Origin: Rhodobacter flavimaris
GTDB lineage: Bacteria; Pseudomonadota; Alphaproteobacteria; Rhodobacterales; Rhodobacteraceae
Direction: 5' to 3'
NCBI RefSeq assembly: GCF_021378075.1
Contig: NZ_JAJUOS010000009.1
Location: 1 to 64,000, forward strand
Length of the DNA stretch: 64,000 bases
Position numbers and translations under genes: made by a program. Position 1 is the stretch's first letter; each line of letters begins with the position of its first letter. Below the pieces are notes generated by a model. The model made no database searches. It was not told the DNA's origin and worked only from the letters and a program-made list of their open reading frames with translations. Of this stretch, positions 1 to 8,901 are shown piece by piece.

Positions 1-104
1 GGCGGTTGAAGGATTGGCGGCGCGTGGCGACCCGATACGACCGGTGCCCGGAAACCTTCTTCTCCACGATCATGCTCGCTGCAACCGTCTTGTTCTGGCT
101 ATGA
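1..104 (+). mobile_element. C-terminal end of an IS5-type transposase (cut by window edge)
   Basis: The frame starting at base 3 reads RLKDWRRVATRYDRCPETFF and runs 33 residues to a TGA at 102-104. This matches the conserved end of IS5-family DDE transposases, where RxKDWRRIATRYDR is followed by a hydrophobic AATVLFWL-like tail. Only the last part of the gene lies in the window, so completeness cannot be judged. The right end of the element probably lies within about 20 bp of the stop, where a short ACTCAATGAGT dyad is followed by CTGGACCC. That boundary is inferred, not proven. Confidence 0.75.
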
Positions 105-509
105 AACTCAATGAGTCTGGACCCTAGCGACAAGGTCCATTAGATCACGCCACGGCGTCACGATGCTATCGAAAAAGCGGATTTGAACGTGATCCAATAG
201 AGCCACCTAATGCTATCTGTGAGTTTCGTGGGAATTTCTTGGCACACTCGAAGCACTAGAGCCAGAAACAACACGCTTGGCGAGGCAACGCAAATCCATT
301 AGCGTTAGCACACAATGACAACACGTCAGGCACACACGGGAAAAAATCACCGGAAAGCCGCGCGGATGTAAGTTATTGATATGGAAAGAAAAAGTGGCGG
401 CGTGGCTCGGTTCGATTTCACCTCAGGTCGCCCGCCGCCCGCTCCAGAAATCCTGAAAATGAATAGGGCCGGCGGGCCGGCCCAGATCAGCGCCGTAGAT
501 GGCGCCGGA
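105..509. other. Gene-poor stretch between IS end and hemP
   Basis: About 400 bp with no convincing gene. The 105-380 part is less GC-rich than the surroundings and has stops in all frames. An open frame from 381 on the plus strand runs antisense through hemP and has poor codon character, so I treat it as a shadow. The only structure seen is the hairpin at 466-483. The stretch may be flanking DNA disturbed by the insertion sequence. Confidence 0.5.
466..483 (-). terminator. Possible terminator of the hemP unit
   Basis: An 8-bp perfect GC inverted repeat (466-473 with 476-483) lies 27 bp past the hemP stop. On the minus strand it is followed by a moderately T-rich run. The tiny 2-base loop and imperfect T tract make this a weak call. 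Confidence 0.35.
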
Positions 510-674
510 TCATTTCGTCAGGATCAGCTTGCCAGCCCGCGTGATGCGCAGCGTGTAGACCTGCCCGTTCAGAAGGATATGGGCTTGATTTCCTCCGCGT
601 GTCAGCGTCGTCGCATCGTGGATGGGCAGGGCATTGGCCAGGGTGGCCGTGGTGAAGTCTTGCGAAATGGTCAT
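510..674 (-). CDS. hemP: Hemin uptake protein HemP
   Basis: A 54-residue protein too short for routine gene calling. It ends in the hallmark HemP tail (VYTLRITRAGKLILTK), preceded by a G-G-N-Q-A-H-I-L-L-N-G-Q segment as in the family. HemP is a small cytoplasmic protein usually linked to haem or iron acquisition genes, and in some bacteria it acts as an activator of haem uptake genes. Its ATG overlaps the stop of the preceding 54-codon ORF (671-835) in an ATG-A arrangement, so the two are translationally coupled. The pair lies downstream of an iron-box-like operator at 887-922. No haem receptor or hmu operon is in the window. Confidence 0.85.
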   Translation of the reverse strand: MTISQDFTTATLANALPIHDATTLTRGGNQAHILLNGQVYTLRITRAGKLILTK

Positions 675-835
675 GGCATCCTCTCGATACGGTCCAGCAT
701 CATCTCCAGCCCGTCCGCCGACGGGGTAAGCCCGCTGCAGAGCGCCTGCACGAGGTCGCGCAGGGAAAAGCTCGGGTAATCGGTGGATTGCGTTGCGGCC
801 CGCGGAACGGGGCCCGGAAGCGACAAGGTCTTCAT
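671..835 (-). CDS. Small 54-residue ORF coupled to hemP, function unknown
   Basis: It starts at ATG 833-835 behind a strong AGGAG ribosome binding site seven bases upstream, and its TGA overlaps the hemP start. The product starts MKTLSLPGPVPRAATQ and contains a short amphipathic C-terminal part (LRDLVQALCSGL...LEMMLDRIERM). There is no signal peptide or membrane helix and I do not recognise a family. The good ribosome site, the overlap with hemP and the iron-type operator just upstream support a real gene. It could be a small partner of HemP or a translated leader that couples hemP translation. The existence of the gene is fairly secure; its role is unknown. Confidence 0.6.
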   Translation of the reverse strand: MKTLSLPGPVPRAATQSTDYPSFSLRDLVQALCSGLTPSADGLEMMLDRIERMP

Positions 836-886
836 GTCCGGTCTCCTAGGGATGGGGGCTCGTCGGGGTGACTGGCGATGCGCATA

Positions 887-922
887 ACCTGAGTTAAAAA
901 ATCAGGTTTGTAAAGTCTGATT
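887..922 (-). promoter_or_regulatory. Iron-rhodo-box-like operator of the hemP unit
   Basis: Bases 890-904 read TGA-N9-TCA, the consensus of the iron-rhodo-box bound by RirA-type iron regulators, inside a longer perfect dyad ACCTGA (887-892) / TCAGGT (902-907). A second overlapping dyad, AATCAG (900-905) / CTGATT (917-922), follows. The element lies 52-87 bp upstream of the first start codon of the minus-strand unit, in an AT-rich patch fitting a promoter. The consensus is established for alphaproteobacteria; assignment to RirA rather than Fur or Irr is inferred. Confidence 0.6.
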
Positions 923-998
923 ACTTTTATCGGAATATATTTTGATTCTGCTGCTGGCAGATGCGCGAGTTGCAATTGGGAGAGCTATGCTTTGCTGC

Positions 999-1871
999 TT
1001 AGAACCACTGGCCGGGTTCGATCAGGCCGAGGTCCATCAACTGCTGGCTCGACCAGTCGAACCGAACCGAATTGTGCCAGGAGAAATTCTGAACCTCGAA
1101 GCTGGAGCCCGGGTTGTATTTCAGCGCCTTGGCGACCCGGAAGGACATCACGGCCGCCGTCAGGTTATGGTGCCAGGGGCAGGCGAAGGTGTTGTATTCC
1201 TCGTCGTTGAACGTGTGGTTTGGGCGCAGCTCCAACCCCTTGCGGGAGCGAAACAGCGCGATGCGGTCGATCTTGCGCCGGTTCTGCGGGATGTGCTCGT
1301 CAAAGCGCCAGCGCAGCCCGCCGAAGAAATCGAGCTGGCGGTCTTTCGGGTGGTAGTGGTTTGCCGGGTCCTGGCGCGCCAGCGCGTAATAGCCCGAGCG
1401 GTCGAGCATCGCGCCTTCACGATCCACGCCGTTCGGGTGCGTGCCCAGATCGGGGGCGTAAAGGTCGATCGCGTAGCACAGCATCGCGTCGCGGCGTTCC
1501 TCGGTATGGAAGGCCAGCAACTCGCGCACGTTGCGGGTCTCGCTGAACGGGTAAAAGAGGTATTCGGCGTTGAAGCCGTAATAGAACCACGTCCCCTCGG
1601 GGGCGGCGGCGAGCAGCGGGTTGATCAGGCCGGGCAGGGCCTCGGGGCCGCGGGACGCGCAGGGGATGCGGTGGACCTGATCGGCCAGCGTGGCCGGTAG
1701 TTCAAGCCCGTCCGGCATGAAGGCGATGAGGGTGCGAAAGCCAAGCCCGATGTGGTGGTTGAGCGTGCTTTCCACCTCGACCGGGTCTTCGACCACGATG
1801 ATGGCGACCGGCCCCCTGGCCAGTGCCGCCCTGTCCCGTTCCAGAAATGCCGCGAGCGATGCGTGGTTCAT
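999..1871 (-). CDS. Glycosyltransferase family 2-like protein
   Basis: A 290-residue product. I chose the ATG at 1869-1871 because it has a GGGG-rich ribosome site and the upstream extension overlaps the miaB promoter region. It resembles the alphaproteobacterial family-2 glycosyltransferase group (Glyco_tranf_2_4 type). It has an N-terminal strand ([16 protein letters not shown]), then an aromatic-rich middle ([16 protein letters not shown]) and a C-terminal part with conserved His, Trp and Asp residues. No membrane segments are seen. The acceptor is unknown, with surface polysaccharide modification likely. It is divergent from miaB and separated from hemP by its own operator region, so it appears monocistronic. 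Confidence 0.55.
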   Translation of the reverse strand: MNHASLAAFLERDRAALARGPVAIIVVEDPVEVESTLNHHIGLGFRTLIAFMPDGLELPATLADQVHRIPCASRGPEALPGLINPLLAAAPEGTWFYYGFNAEYLFYPFSETRNVRELLAFHTEERRDAMLCYAIDLYAPDLGTHPNGVDREGAMLDRSGYYALARQDPANHYHPKDRQLDFFGGLRWRFDEHIPQNRRKIDRIALFRSRKGLELRPNHTFNDEEYNTFACPWHHNLTAAVMSFRVAKALKYNPGSSFEVQNFSWHNSVRFDWSSQQLMDLGLIEPGQWF

Positions 1872-1987
1872 GCCTGCCCCTTTTGGCGCCCAGATTGACC
1901 ATGAGTGCCCCGATTGCAAGCGTGGAAAGGTTGCGGCGCGCGCGGGTTTTGGCTAAAGGGCGCATCTGTTTTAGCCCGGAGGGCCTC

Positions 1988-3313
1988 ATGTCGGATACGC
2001 CGAAGAAGCTGCATATCAAGACCTATGGCTGTCAGATGAACGTCTATGACAGCGAGCGCATGGCCGAGGCCATGGGCACCAAGGGCTATGTGCTGACCGA
2101 CGATCCGGCCGAGGCGGATATGGTGCTGCTCAATACCTGCCACATTCGCGAGAAAGCCGCCGAGAAGGTCTATTCAGACCTTGGCCGCCTGCGCCCGTTC
2201 AAGGAGGCCAAGCCGGATCTGAAGATCGGAGTGGCGGGCTGCGTCGCGCAGGCCGAGGGCGAAGAGATCATGCGCCGGATGCCGCTGGTCGATCTGGTCG
2301 TGGGCTCGCAGAATTACCACCGGCTGCCCGACATGGTCGCCGCGACCGACCGGGGCGAAAAGCCCGTCGACACCGAATTCCCGACCGAGGACAAGTTCGA
2401 CCTGCTGCCCGAGCGTCCGCTGAGCGCGCGCCCGACCGCGTTCCTGACGGTGCAGGAGGGCTGCGACAAGTTCTGCGCCTTCTGCGTGGTGCCCTATACC
2501 CGCGGCGCCGAGATCAGCCGCCCTGTTTCGCGCATCCTGACCGAAGCCCAGAAACTGGTGAGCAAGGGCGTGCGCGAGATCACGCTGCTCGGCCAGAACG
2601 TCAACGGCTACCATGGCGAGGGGCCGGACGGCGACTGGGGCCTGGGCAAGCTGGTGCGGGCGCTGGCGCGGATCGATGGGTTGGAGCGCATCCGCTACAC
2701 GACCTCGCACCCCAATGACATGACCGACGATCTGATCGCAGCGCATGGAGAAGAGCCCAAGCTGATGCCCTATCTGCATCTGCCGGTGCAGTCTGGCTCG
2801 GACCGGATCCTCAAGCTGATGAACCGAAAGCACACCGCCGAGGACTACATTCGTCTGGTCGAACGCATCCGCGCGGCCCGCCCCGACATGATGATGTCTT
2901 CGGATTTCATCGCGGGCTTCCCCGGCGAGAGCGACGAGGATCACCGCGCGAGCCTCGATCTGATCCGCGAGATCGGCTACGGCATGGCCTTCTCGTTCAA
3001 GTATTCGCCGCGCCCCGGCACCCCCGCCGCGGGGCGCGAGGGGGTGCCCTCGGATGTGGCCGACGCGCGGCTGCAAGAGATCCAGGCGCTGATCACCGAA
3101 CAACAGCGCGCGGCGCAGCAGGCGATGGTCGGGCGCGACGTGGGCGTACTGTTCGAAAAACCCGGGCGGCTGGAAGGCCAGTGGGTCGGCAAGTCGGACT
3201 ATCTGCACGCTGTCCACGTCAAGGCCGAGGGGCTGGCACCGGGCGCGCTGCGCCGCGTGCGGATCACGGCGTCGGGGCCGAACTCGCTGGCGGGCGAGTT
3301 GCTGGCAGACTGA
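1988..3313 (+). CDS. miaB: tRNA-2-methylthio-N6-dimethylallyladenosine synthase
   Basis: A 441-residue radical SAM methylthiotransferase that adds the methylthio group to i6A37 of tRNAs reading UNN codons. The N-terminal domain carries the three cluster cysteines (C15 in YGCQMN, C51 in [10 protein letters not shown]85 in AGCVAQ). The radical SAM motif CxxxCxxC is at 159-166 ([10 protein letters not shown]), and a TRAM-type domain closes the protein. The ATG at 1988 matches the usual MiaB N-terminus; a longer frame reaching back to 1823 overlaps the divergent gene and is rejected. It starts the conserved rhodobacterial order miaB-phoH-ybeY-corC-lnt. Confidence 0.97.
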   Translation: MSDTPKKLHIKTYGCQMNVYDSERMAEAMGTKGYVLTDDPAEADMVLLNTCHIREKAAEKVYSDLGRLRPFKEAKPDLKIGVAGCVAQAEGEEIMRRMPLVDLVVGSQNYHRLPDMVAATDRGEKPVDTEFPTEDKFDLLPERPLSARPTAFLTVQEGCDKFCAFCVVPYTRGAEISRPVSRILTEAQKLVSKGVREITLLGQNVNGYHGEGPDGDWGLGKLVRALARIDGLERIRYTTSHPNDMTDDLIAAHGEEPKLMPYLHLPVQSGSDRILKLMNRKHTAEDYIRLVERIRAARPDMMMSSDFIAGFPGESDEDHRASLDLIREIGYGMAFSFKYSPRPGTPAAGREGVPSDVADARLQEIQALITEQQRAAQQAMVGRDVGVLFEKPGRLEGQWVGKSDYLHAVHVKAEGLAPGALRRVRITASGPNSLAGELLAD

Positions 3314-3336
3314 CTTCCGCGCGAAAAGAATCGGGG

Positions 3337-3365
3337 CGACGCCTTAAAATCGTGCGCGCGTCGCC
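3337..3365 (+). terminator. Likely terminator after miaB
   Basis: Perfect 8-bp inverted repeat GGCGACGC (3337-3344) / GCGTCGCC (3358-3365) with a 13-base loop, followed by an A/T-rich TAAATATT. The tail is not a pure T tract, so termination may be partial. Confidence 0.45.
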
Positions 3366-3524
3366 TAAATATTGGGCATGCCCGCCCAGGGCTTCGTCAG
3401 GGCGCCTGTTTTGTTGCAGCTTCGTGAAATCTGCGGATTCCGCGCGGCCCGACAAAACCAATGCTTGCGTGACTCAGGGGTTGGGGGCACCATATCTTTA
3501 CCAACCTCGGACAGGGAGACGTTC

Positions 3525-4544
3525 TTGGGCTTCAGCGCGATCACACCCCCGCCTCGCTCTCAGGATGCACACGAGACGCTTCTTGAGTTCCCTGACAACC
3601 GGCTGTTGATCGACCTGTGCGGAGAATTTGACCGCAACCTCGCCCAGATCGAACACAAGCTTTCGGTGCATATCCTGCGGCGCGGCAACCAGCTTGCCAT
3701 CGTCGGAACGCCAGAGGCGCAGGAGCAGGCCGCCGGAGTGCTGAACCAGCTCTATCAGAAGCTCGAGGCCGGGCGTCCAATCGACGCCGGTGAAATCGAC
3801 GCGACGATCCGCATGGGCGATTTCGGTCATGCCGGCGTGACGATGGACGAGCAGCTCGAGATGTTCGCCGCCGGCAAATACGAGATCCGCACCCGCAAGA
3901 AACAGGTGGAGCCGCGAACCGAGGCGCAGAAAGCCTATGTGAAGGCGCTGTTCGAGAATGAGCTGGCCTTCGGCATCGGCCCCGCGGGCACCGGCAAGAC
4001 CTATCTGGCGGTTGCCGTGGGCGTGACCATGCTGATCGGCGGCCATGTCGACAAGATCATCCTGTCGCGCCCTGCCGTCGAGGCGGGCGAGCGTCTGGGC
4101 TTCCTGCCCGGCGACATGAAGGAGAAGGTCGATCCCTACATGCAGCCGCTCTATGACGCGCTGAACGACTTCCTTCCCGGCAAGCAGATGCAAAAGCTGA
4201 TGGAGGAAAAGCGCATCGAGATCGCGCCGCTGGCCTTCATGCGCGGCCGCACCCTTTCGAACGCCTTCGTGGTGCTTGACGAGGCGCAGAACGCAACGAC
4301 CATGCAGATGAAGATGTTCCTGACCCGCCTGGGGCAGGGCTCGCGCATGGTGATCACGGGCGACCGCAGCCAGATCGACCTGCCGCGCGGCGTGGCCTCG
4401 GGTCTGCAGGATGCCGAGCGGATTCTCGATGGGGTCAAGGGCATCTCGTTCAACTACTTCACTGCCTCGGACGTGGTGCGTCACCCCCTTGTGGCGCGCA
4501 TCATTGACGCCTATGACCGCGACGATGTTGGAGCCGCTGGTTGA
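3525..4544 (+). CDS. phoH: PhoH family ATPase
   Basis: A 339-residue PhoH-like P-loop ATPase linked to RNA metabolism and usually encoded beside ybeY. Walker A is GPAGTGKT at residues 152-159, and Walker B is the VVLDEAQN motif about 100 residues later. The only credible start is TTG at 3525-3527, preceded by AGGGAGA at five bases' spacing. It gives the normal family N-terminus, whereas the upstream in-frame ATG at 3372 would add 51 unrelated residues. The 3' end overlaps ybeY by 20 bp, indicating co-transcription. Confidence 0.93.
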   Translation: MGFSAITPPPRSQDAHETLLEFPDNRLLIDLCGEFDRNLAQIEHKLSVHILRRGNQLAIVGTPEAQEQAAGVLNQLYQKLEAGRPIDAGEIDATIRMGDFGHAGVTMDEQLEMFAAGKYEIRTRKKQVEPRTEAQKAYVKALFENELAFGIGPAGTGKTYLAVAVGVTMLIGGHVDKIILSRPAVEAGERLGFLPGDMKEKVDPYMQPLYDALNDFLPGKQMQKLMEEKRIEIAPLAFMRGRTLSNAFVVLDEAQNATTMQMKMFLTRLGQGSRMVITGDRSQIDLPRGVASGLQDAERILDGVKGISFNYFTASDVVRHPLVARIIDAYDRDDVGAAG

Positions 4545-5037
4545 CATTCTGATCGAAGACCCGCGCTGGGAGGAGATTGACCTTCCAGCGCTGGCCGAAC
4601 ATGCAGCGCGGGCCGTTCTGGCGGACCGTGGCCTGGACCCCGAGGATTTCGAAATCAGCCTTCTGGGCTGCGACGATGCCCGCATCGCCGTGCTGAACGC
4701 CGATTTCCGAGGTAAGGCCAGCCCGACCAACGTGCTCAGCTGGCCGTCGGACGAACGCGCGGCCGAGGATGACGGGGGCGAACCCGACCTGCCCGAGCCG
4801 TTCGCGTCCGGCATCCCCGAAGGTTTGGGCGATATCGCCATCGCCTACGAGACTTGCGTGCGCGAGGCGGGCGATCAGGGCAAGGCGCTGCGCGACCATG
4901 TGCTGCATCTGCTGGTGCATGGAACGCTTCACCTGCTGGGTTTCGATCACATTCGCGAAGGCGATGCCGCCCTTATGGAAGAAATCGAGGTGCGGGTGCT
5001 TGATCGGATGGGGATTCTCAACCCATATGGAGAGTAA
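4525..5037 (+). CDS. ybeY: Endoribonuclease YbeY
   Basis: A 170-residue zinc metallo-RNase for 16S rRNA 3'-end maturation and ribosome quality control. The signature HGTLHLLGFDH spans residues 132-142 and supplies the three zinc-binding histidines (132, 136, 142). The start at 4525 lies inside the phoH 3' end. Stretch 80-95 is acidic and Pro-rich, as often in alphaproteobacterial members. corC follows 35 bp downstream with its own ribosome site (GGAAAGG). Confidence 0.95.
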   Translation: MLEPLVDILIEDPRWEEIDLPALAEHAARAVLADRGLDPEDFEISLLGCDDARIAVLNADFRGKASPTNVLSWPSDERAAEDDGGEPDLPEPFASGIPEGLGDIAIAYETCVREAGDQGKALRDHVLHLLVHGTLHLLGFDHIREGDAALMEEIEVRVLDRMGILNPYGE

Positions 5038-5072
5038 GGCCGCCATCTTGGCCGGTTGTTTGGAAAGGACCG

Positions 5073-5963
5073 ATGGGACAAGTCGCTGACGGAGGAGCCT
5101 CCGCCAACGCGTCCGTGTCAGAATCTGACGCGGGCGATAGTAGTACAGAACCGCCGTCGCGCGGATTTCTGGGACGCATATTCGAAGTATTTTCCAGCTC
5201 TGAGGCTGAACCGACGCCCATGGACGTTCCGGTCACGCCTGCGGTCTTGCCCGGCATGGGTAACCTGCGCCGGATGCGGGTGGGCGATGTTGCCATTCCC
5301 AAGGTCGAGATCGTTGCCGTTCCGGTCACCATTGCCCGCGATGAGCTGGTCGAGGTGTTCCGCGCGCAGGGCTATTCGCGCCTGCCGGTGTTCAAGGACA
5401 CGCTCGACACGCCGCTGGGGCTGATCCACCTGAAAGACCTTGCTCTGGAATACGGCTTCGGCGCCTCGGGTGGGCGCTTCTCGTTGCGCAAGCTGTTGCG
5501 GCCGTTGCTTTACGTGCCGCCCTCGATGCCGATCGGGGTGCTTTTGCAAAAGATGCAGGTGCAGCGCATCCACATGGCATTGGTGATCGACGAATATGGC
5601 GGGGTGGACGGGCTGGTGACGCTTGAAGACCTCATCGAACAGGTCATCGGCGAGATCGAGGATGAGCATGACGAGGCCGAGGACGGCTACTGGAAGCTGG
5701 AGAAGCCCGGCCAGTGGCTGGTGCAGGCGCGCGCTCCGCTGAAGGATTTCGAGGCCGAGATCGGCTTGACCCTCGCCGACCCCGGCGAGGATCAGGATAT
5801 CGACTCGATGGGCGGGCTTGTCTTCATGCAGATCGGCCGCGTGCCCGCGCGGGGCGAGGTCGTCGTGGGCGAGAACGGTATCGAATACGAGATCGTCGAT
5901 GCCGACCCGCGCCGCATCAAACGGCTGCGCGTGCGCCTGCCGGGCGTGGCCCCGGCCGAGTGA
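5073..5963 (+). CDS. corC: CBS-domain CorC/HlyC family protein
   Basis: A 296-residue cytosolic protein. It has an acidic, Ser-rich N-terminus (about 1-45), a pair of CBS domains (about 75-200, with the RLPVFKDTLDTPLGLIHLKD and ALVIDEYGGVDGLVTLEDLIE blocks), and a C-terminal CorC_HlyC domain (about 215-290). It lacks the membrane DUF21 domain of longer homologues. In E. coli CorC is associated with magnesium/cobalt efflux. The position between ybeY and lnt is the classic conserved arrangement, and lnt starts two bases after the stop. Confidence 0.92.
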   Translation: MGQVADGGASANASVSESDAGDSSTEPPSRGFLGRIFEVFSSSEAEPTPMDVPVTPAVLPGMGNLRRMRVGDVAIPKVEIVAVPVTIARDELVEVFRAQGYSRLPVFKDTLDTPLGLIHLKDLALEYGFGASGGRFSLRKLLRPLLYVPPSMPIGVLLQKMQVQRIHMALVIDEYGGVDGLVTLEDLIEQVIGEIEDEHDEAEDGYWKLEKPGQWLVQARAPLKDFEAEIGLTLADPGEDQDIDSMGGLVFMQIGRVPARGEVVVGENGIEYEIVDADPRRIKRLRVRLPGVAPAE

Positions 5964-5965
5964 TC

Positions 5966-7507
5966 ATGCGCCTGCCGCGTTTCCTGCTGCCGCCCAAGCG
6001 GCCCGGCTGGCGACAGCTGGGCCTTGCGGCGCTTCTGGGCGCGGGTGTCGCGGCAGGGCAGGCCCCTCTTTACTGGTGGTTCGCGGCTTTGCCCGCGCTG
6101 AGTGCGCTGATCTATCTGGCGGTGCGCTCGGTCAGCTCCGGCTGGATCGGCTTTGCCGCAGGCTTCGGCTACGCACTTGCTGCGATGTTTTGGATCGTCG
6201 AACCCTTCTTCGTCGAGGCTGACCGATACGGCTGGATGGCGCCGTTCGCCCTTGTCCTGATGGCGGCGGGGATGGGGGTGTTCTGGGCGCTGTCGGTTGG
6301 GCTTGGCGCCCGACTCGGCGCCGGTCCGGCATTGCGGGCGCTTGGCGCGGCGCTCGGGCTGGTCGCGGGGGATGCGCTGCGGTCTTACGTCTTCACCGGT
6401 TTCCCCTGGGTGCTTCTGGGCCATATCTGGATTGACATGCCGGTCGCCCAAGCAGCGGCCTATATCGGCCCCCTAGGGCTAAGCTTGATCACCGCCGCAC
6501 TGGCGGCGCTGCCTGTTGCGGGGCGCAAGCCGCAGGTTGCGCGCATCGGCATCGCCGCCGCGCTTCTGGGCGTGCTCTGGTGGGGTGGGGCGCAACGGCT
6601 GGCCACGCCCGATCCCGCGCGGGCCGAGCCCGTGACCCTGCGCCTTGTCCAACCCAATGCGCCGCAGCACCTCAAATGGCTGCCCGAATACCGGATGGAG
6701 TTCTTCCTGCGCCATCTGGCGCTGACCGCGACGCCGCCCGAACAGGGCCAGCCGCGCCCCGACCTGATCATCTGGCCCGAAACCGCCGTTCCTTTCCTGC
6801 TGGAGCGCCCGGGCGACGGGCTTGAGATGATCGCCGAGGCGGCCTCGGGCGTGCCGGTTGCGATTGGTGTGCAGCGCGCCGAGGGGCGGCGCTACTTCAA
6901 CAGCCTCGCCGTGATCGACCCCGAAGCGCAGGTCACGCAGGTCTATGACAAGGTGCACCTAGTGCCCTTTGGCGAGTACATCCCCTTTGGCGATCTTTTC
7001 GCGCGCTTCGGGATCGCCGCCTTTGCCGCTCAAGAGGGCAACGGTTATTCGGCTGGCCCCTCGGTGCAGGTGCTCGATCTGGGCCGCCTTGGCCTTGCGC
7101 AGCCGCTGATCTGCTACGAGGCCGTCTTTCCGCAGGATATCCGCCGCGCACCGACCCGCCCGGATTGGCTGTTGCAGATCACGAATGACGCTTGGTTCGG
7201 CGATCTCTCGGGGCCGTGGCAGCATTTCGCGCAGGCCCGGCTGCGCGCGATCGAGTTCGGCCTGCCGCTCGCACGCGCGGCCAATACCGGCGTTTCGGGG
7301 ATGATCGACGCGAAGGGTCGCGTGCTGGCAACGCTTGGCATGGGGCGCGAGGGCGTGCTTGATGTGCCGCTCCCGGCTGCCCTTGCGCCTACGCCCTACG
7401 CGCGGTTTGGCGATGCGCCGATCCTCGCCCTGATCCTGACGCTTTCAATCATTATTTACCGCCTGCGACAAAGATACCGCGTTGACCCCGGCGCGCAGCG
7501 GGTCTAG
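5966..7507 (+). CDS. lnt: Apolipoprotein N-acyltransferase
   Basis: A 513-residue inner-membrane enzyme that N-acylates the cysteine of apolipoproteins in the last step of lipoprotein maturation. Residues 15-210 form a run of hydrophobic helices. A periplasmic nitrilase domain follows with the triad Glu272 ([10 protein letters not shown]), Lys329 ([12 protein letters not shown]) and Cys383 (LICYEAVFP). A final helix closes the protein near 485-505. The ATG at 5966 follows the corC stop by two bases, so the genes are likely coupled. A GTG at 5960 is an alternative start. Confidence 0.95.
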   Translation: MRLPRFLLPPKRPGWRQLGLAALLGAGVAAGQAPLYWWFAALPALSALIYLAVRSVSSGWIGFAAGFGYALAAMFWIVEPFFVEADRYGWMAPFALVLMAAGMGVFWALSVGLGARLGAGPALRALGAALGLVAGDALRSYVFTGFPWVLLGHIWIDMPVAQAAAYIGPLGLSLITAALAALPVAGRKPQVARIGIAAALLGVLWWGGAQRLATPDPARAEPVTLRLVQPNAPQHLKWLPEYRMEFFLRHLALTATPPEQGQPRPDLIIWPETAVPFLLERPGDGLEMIAEAASGVPVAIGVQRAEGRRYFNSLAVIDPEAQVTQVYDKVHLVPFGEYIPFGDLFARFGIAAFAAQEGNGYSAGPSVQVLDLGRLGLAQPLICYEAVFPQDIRRAPTRPDWLLQITNDAWFGDLSGPWQHFAQARLRAIEFGLPLARAANTGVSGMIDAKGRVLATLGMGREGVLDVPLPAALAPTPYARFGDAPILALILTLSIIIYRLRQRYRVDPGAQRV

Positions 7508-7523
7508 GCAGTCGCATCGAACC

Positions 7524-7570
7524 GTCACAACGGCTTCCTGGCGTGGCGGGGTTATATCAATGGAGCACTT
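7524..7570 (+). promoter_or_regulatory. SAM/SAH riboswitch upstream of metK
   Basis: The metK leader folds as the rhodobacterial SAM/SAH H-type pseudoknot. P1 pairs GUCAC (7524-7528) with GUGGC (7543-7547). The loop GCUUC (7533-7537) pairs with GGAGC (7562-7566). The conserved CACAACGGCUUCCUG core is present. GGAG at 7562-7565 is also the metK ribosome binding site, nine bases before ATG 7575, so ligand binding would hide it and block translation when SAM or SAH is abundant. The class is established for Rhodobacterales metK leaders; the match here is by eye. Confidence 0.85.
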
Positions 7571-7574
7571 CCCC

Positions 7575-8741
7575 ATGGCACGACAAAATTATGTGTTCAC
7601 CTCCGAGTCGGTCTCGGAAGGTCACCCCGACAAGGTCTGCGACCGCATCTCCGACGCGATCCTCGACGCTTTCCTCGCCGAAGAGCCCAACGCCCGCGTC
7701 GCCTGCGAGACCTTCGCCACCACCAATCAGGTGGTTGTCGGCGGGGAGGTTGGCCTGTCGGACAAGGCACGCCTGGCCGAGTTCATGAGCAAGATCGACG
7801 GCATCGCCCGCGACTGCGTGAAGGATATCGGCTACGAGCAGGACAAGTTCCACTGGGCGACGCTGCAATTCGCCAATTACCTGCACCCGCAATCGGCCCA
7901 TATCAGCCAGGGCGTGGACAAGGACGGGGCCGGGGACCAGGGCATCATGTTCGGTTACGCCACCGACGAGACGCCCGAACTCATGCCCGCGCCGATCCAG
8001 TATGCCCATGCGATCCTGCGCCGCCTGGCCGAGGCTCGCAAATCGGGCGCCGAACCCACGCTTGGCCCCGATGCCAAGTCGCAGCTCTCGGTGCGCTACG
8101 AAAACGGCAAGCCGGTCGGGGTCACCTCGATCGTGCTCTCGACCCAGCACAAATACGAATCCCAGACGTCGGACGATATTCGCCAGATCGTCGAGCCCTA
8201 TATCCGCGAAGTGCTCCCCGAAGGCTGGATCACCGAGGCGACTGAATGGTGGGTCAACCCTACCGGCACCTTCGTGATCGGCGGTCCCGATGGCGATGCG
8301 GGCCTGACTGGCCGCAAGATCATCGTGGATACCTATGGCGGTGCCGCCCCCCATGGCGGCGGCGCCTTCTCGGGCAAGGACCCGACCAAGGTCGACCGCT
8401 CGGCAGCCTATGCTGCGCGCTACCTGGCCAAGAACGTGGTCGCCGCGGGTCTCGCGCAGAAATGCCTCATCCAGGTCTCCTACGCTATCGGCGTGGCCAA
8501 GCCGCTCTCGATCTATGCCGACACCTACGGCACCGGCGCGGTCTCGGACGAGGAAATCGAGCGCATCGTCGCGCAATGCATGGATCTGACCCCCAAGGGC
8601 ATCCGCACCCATCTCGACCTGTGCAAGCCGATCTACGCGCGCACGGCGGCATACGGCCATTTCGGCCGCGCCCCCGAGGCCGACGGCGGCTTCAGCTGGG
8701 AAAAAATCGACCTGACCGAGGCGCTGAAAAACGCCCTCTGA
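7575..8741 (+). CDS. metK: S-adenosylmethionine synthase
   Basis: A 388-residue enzyme making SAM from methionine and ATP. Family motifs are [22 protein letters not shown] at the N-terminus, [12 protein letters not shown] in the middle and the [23 protein letters not shown] phosphate-binding region. The start is fixed at ATG 7575: the riboswitch ribosome site at 7562-7565 is correctly spaced for it, while the upstream in-frame ATG at 7560 lies inside the pseudoknot. It is probably its own unit, controlled by the leader and ended by the terminator at 8768. Confidence 0.98.
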   Translation: MARQNYVFTSESVSEGHPDKVCDRISDAILDAFLAEEPNARVACETFATTNQVVVGGEVGLSDKARLAEFMSKIDGIARDCVKDIGYEQDKFHWATLQFANYLHPQSAHISQGVDKDGAGDQGIMFGYATDETPELMPAPIQYAHAILRRLAEARKSGAEPTLGPDAKSQLSVRYENGKPVGVTSIVLSTQHKYESQTSDDIRQIVEPYIREVLPEGWITEATEWWVNPTGTFVIGGPDGDAGLTGRKIIVDTYGGAAPHGGGAFSGKDPTKVDRSAAYAARYLAKNVVAAGLAQKCLIQVSYAIGVAKPLSIYADTYGTGAVSDEEIERIVAQCMDLTPKGIRTHLDLCKPIYARTAAYGHFGRAPEADGGFSWEKIDLTEALKNAL

Positions 8742-8767
8742 CCTGACGTCACAGGCGCGCAACACCA

Positions 8768-8792
8768 GGGGAGCCTTCGGGCTCCCCTTTTT
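8768..8792 (+). terminator. Intrinsic terminator of metK
   Basis: Perfect 8-bp stem GGGGAGCC (8768-8775) / GGCTCCCC (8780-8787) closed by a TTCG tetraloop and followed by five T residues: a textbook rho-independent terminator. Confidence 0.92.
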
Positions 8793-8814
8793 ATGCAACT
8801 ATGCCATTCAACGT

Positions 8815-8871
8815 GGCGCAAATATCCTCGGGGGTGAATGGCCGAAGGCCAGAGGGGGCAGACAGCCCCCT
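8815..8871. repeat. Dispersed intergenic repeat, copy 1
   Basis: A block with core CCTCGGGGGTGA (8826-8837), then a GGCCGAAGGCC-like dyad and a GGGGGC / GCCCCC hairpin. The same order of blocks recurs in inverted orientation at 39210-39263, with near identity in the core and both hairpins. It lies between metK and queF and is non-coding. It looks like a short palindromic dispersed repeat that may also act as a terminator. Confidence 0.7.
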
Positions 8872-8901
8872 GACGCCCCCGCAACCCGAACCGAGGCCCC
8901 G

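Noticed and set aside
395..430. TTCGA-containing stretch resembling a tRNA T-loop
   Set aside because: No acceptor, D or anticodon arms could be built around it, so there is no tRNA gene here.
381..779. 132-codon open frame on the plus strand
   Set aside because: It lies antisense to hemP and the coupled small ORF, has no ribosome site and no recognisable composition. The minus strand explains the same bases better.
2174..3217. Long 347-codon open frame antisense to miaB
   Set aside because: A typical high-GC shadow frame opposite a well-supported gene, rich in His, Arg and Ala with no motifs.
8793..8901. Possible preQ1 riboswitch before queF
   Set aside because: The region holds the metK terminator tail and the dispersed repeat; no preQ1 pseudoknot pattern with an A-rich tail is visible.
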